A stretch of DNA of 9,567 nucleotides from positions 1-9,567 of the forward strand of contig CABUIX010000072.1 of NCBI GenBank assembly GCA_902491795.1. Direction: 5' to 3'. This document shows, one piece after another, positions 9,301-9,567 of this stretch (its first letter is position 1; each line of letters opens with the position of its first letter). This DNA comes from an uncultured Bacteroidales bacterium. GTDB lineage: Bacteria; Bacteroidota; Bacteroidia; Bacteroidales; UBA932. The notes under the pieces are model-generated. The model saw only the letters and a program-made list of their open reading frames with translations, did not search any database and was not told the DNA's origin. Position numbers and translations under genes: made by a program.

Positions 9301-9414
9301 GATTACTCTCAAACCGGCGCTGTCCTGAGCAAGAGCGGCCGACAAACTTCCGATGAGCAAAATCATCATCAGCCAGCCACGTCTCAAAACATTTGAATAT
9401 TTGCTTGAAAACAT
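6322..9414 (-). CDS. susC: SusC/RagA family TonB-dependent outer-membrane receptor
   Basis: 1030 residues, normal for the family. A signal peptide runs to ALAQ (residue 30, signal peptidase I). A carboxypeptidase-D regulatory-like domain follows (about 35-112: VIGNVTDEKGEPLVAATV, then TDLDGNYSI). Then comes the SusC signature DDAVVVAYGTQKKESV (115-130), close to a TonB box. The plug domain spans about 130-240 and carries NLAGNVAGV, WIRGIS, PLVLVDGIE and FSVLKDAAASAVYGVRGANGVILINTK. The rest is a 22-strand-type beta barrel ending in a C-terminal Phe (SAGLEFKF), needed for barrel insertion. It imports oligosaccharides across the outer membrane with energy from TonB-ExbBD. There is no N-terminal STN domain, so control by an anti-sigma/ECF pair is unlikely. 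The open frame extends to a TTG at 9501, but the ATG at 9414 directly opens the signal peptide. It is the first gene of the operon and pairs with SusD just downstream. Confidence 0.97.
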   Translation of the reverse strand: MFSSKYSNVLRRGWLMMILLIGSLSAALAQDSAGLRVIGNVTDEKGEPLVAATVYAKNNKSVNAITDLDGNYSIVVPDKWTVLVFDFVGYVTKEETVGERKVINVELVEDIGQLDDAVVVAYGTQKKESVVASITSIEPSALKVSTSRSLTNNLAGNVAGVLAIQRSGEPGYDNSTFWIRGISTFQGVGGDPLVLVDGIERSLDTIDAEEIASFSVLKDAAASAVYGVRGANGVILINTKRGEAGKPKVTIKAEFAGTQPVKLPSYIGAADYMQLLDDVLVDTGSLPMYTDQIAKTRAGYDPDIYPDVNWIQAISKNWADNQRVTAEISGGNEKVIYSMVCAFYNEDGILTHDKSKEWDPSIKLQRYNVRSNVDIKLTNTTKLRINIGGYMQERNSTPDSVSEIFNRAFRAVPFKFPVQYSTGEIAGTEESNVWAMATQRGYNRTTASKIETLVTLEQDLKFLTEGLKVRASFSFDRYSTGTVSRTMNPTIYNPASGRNEDGSLILTVKSNGSNTLGHSSSGTFGNKSVYLEAAATYDRTFNRKHAVSGLLLFNRRNYDNGGKLPYRNQGLAGRASYTYANRYVAEFNFGYNGSENFAPGKRYGFFPSGALGWVISEEPFMAGAKHVLSKLKLRASYGQTGNASLDGRRFAYLSTITDDWNTLSEYRWGYESNYNKNGMAEGDFAVPDLTWEKVNKADVGFEIGLLDGVADFQVDFFDERRNNIFMERTSIPMTAGFIKSPWQNFGRVKNQGVDLSLNIRKQFGRDFFISAMGTFTYAHNTILEMDEPAAVVGTNRAETGHPVGQLFGYIDEGLYTYDDFVDVENGILRSDLPTVTLVSKVRPGDIKYKDVKGDGKIDVYDKSPIGGTKNPEMVYGFGFTFSWKDLDISALFQGVGKTWNILSGNIIPASNKGTTYNIFTNYTDRWTEDNPSQNVFYPRLDYGVNANNSQASTWWLKDMSFLRLKNIEIGYSLPKKFAERSFISSARVYLRGTNLLTFSKFKLWDPELASNTGAAYPVMKSISAGLEFKF

Positions 9415-9567
9415 ATAATAAGTGGTTTGGTTATTAAATTTTCCGTTTCGCGACAACGCGCGTCCATTATATCGCTTGCAAATTTCCAGAAAAATGGCCA
9501 AACATGCATATACACATTATCCGAAAATGGTTCAATTTTGTACAAACGCCGTTCTACCGCCCTCAAT
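9415..9567 (-). promoter_or_regulatory. Leader and probable promoter region upstream of susC
   Basis: This stretch of about 150 bases has no convincing gene and is more AT-rich than the coding region. Read on the minus strand, it contains several TTTG elements (around 9548-9545, 9508-9505 and 9485-9482) and a TATAAT at 9471-9466. No pair has the spacing and bases of the Bacteroides consensus (TTTG at -33, TAnnTTTG at -7), so no promoter position is assigned. A short CGCG-ACAA-CGCG inverted repeat lies at 9449-9460. The 5' end of the operon mRNA should start in this region or just beyond the edge. The upstream regulator, if any, is outside the window. Confidence 0.35.

Noticed and set aside
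9466..9471. TATAAT on the minus strand as a sigma70-like -10 box
   Set aside because: There is no TTGACA-like element at the proper distance, and Bacteroidales primary sigma factors use a different consensus (TAnnTTTG).
9384..9566. Minus-strand open frame of 60 codons overlapping the start of susC
   Set aside because: It is in a different frame from susC, covers the signal-peptide codons, and shows no domain; the region reads as a leader.

Overview
This window looks like one polysaccharide-utilisation-type operon from a gut-type member of the Bacteroidales. The basis is an adjacent SusC/SusD pair, lipoprotein signal peptides typical of the phylum, lack of Shine-Dalgarno sequences before the starts, and base composition that looks close to balanced by eye. 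The genus cannot be fixed from sequence alone. All six genes lie on the minus strand, so transcription runs from right to left.

In transcription order the layout is as follows. 9567-9415 is an AT-rich leader with no gene. 9414-6322 encodes a SusC/RagA-type TonB-dependent outer-membrane receptor. 6309-4366 encodes its SusD/RagB surface lipoprotein. 4338-2986 encodes a SusE-like surface lipoprotein. 2984-1395 encodes a lipoprotein of the DUF4832 type with a glycoside-hydrolase-like barrel. 1358-207 encodes an Ig-like domain fused to a DUF4886 SGNH-hydrolase-like domain. From 196 to the left edge runs the N-terminus of an exported family 3 glycoside hydrolase, cut by the window. Every gap between genes is 1 to 36 bases and none holds a recognisable terminator, so the set is probably one transcript.

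The inferred division of labour is this. SusD and the SusE-like protein capture a glycan at the cell surface, and SusC imports oligosaccharides using TonB. The DUF4832 protein may cut the glycan, the DUF4886 protein may remove ester groups, and the GH3 enzyme releases terminal sugars. The substrate is not identifiable here. The GH3 fragment is the only recognised CAZyme visible, so the two DUF proteins are the main candidates for new enzymology. No regulator, RNA gene, mobile element, CRISPR array or convincing repeat was seen. For five of the six genes the longest open frame overstates the gene, and the starts given here were chosen from codon identity and signal-peptide position.
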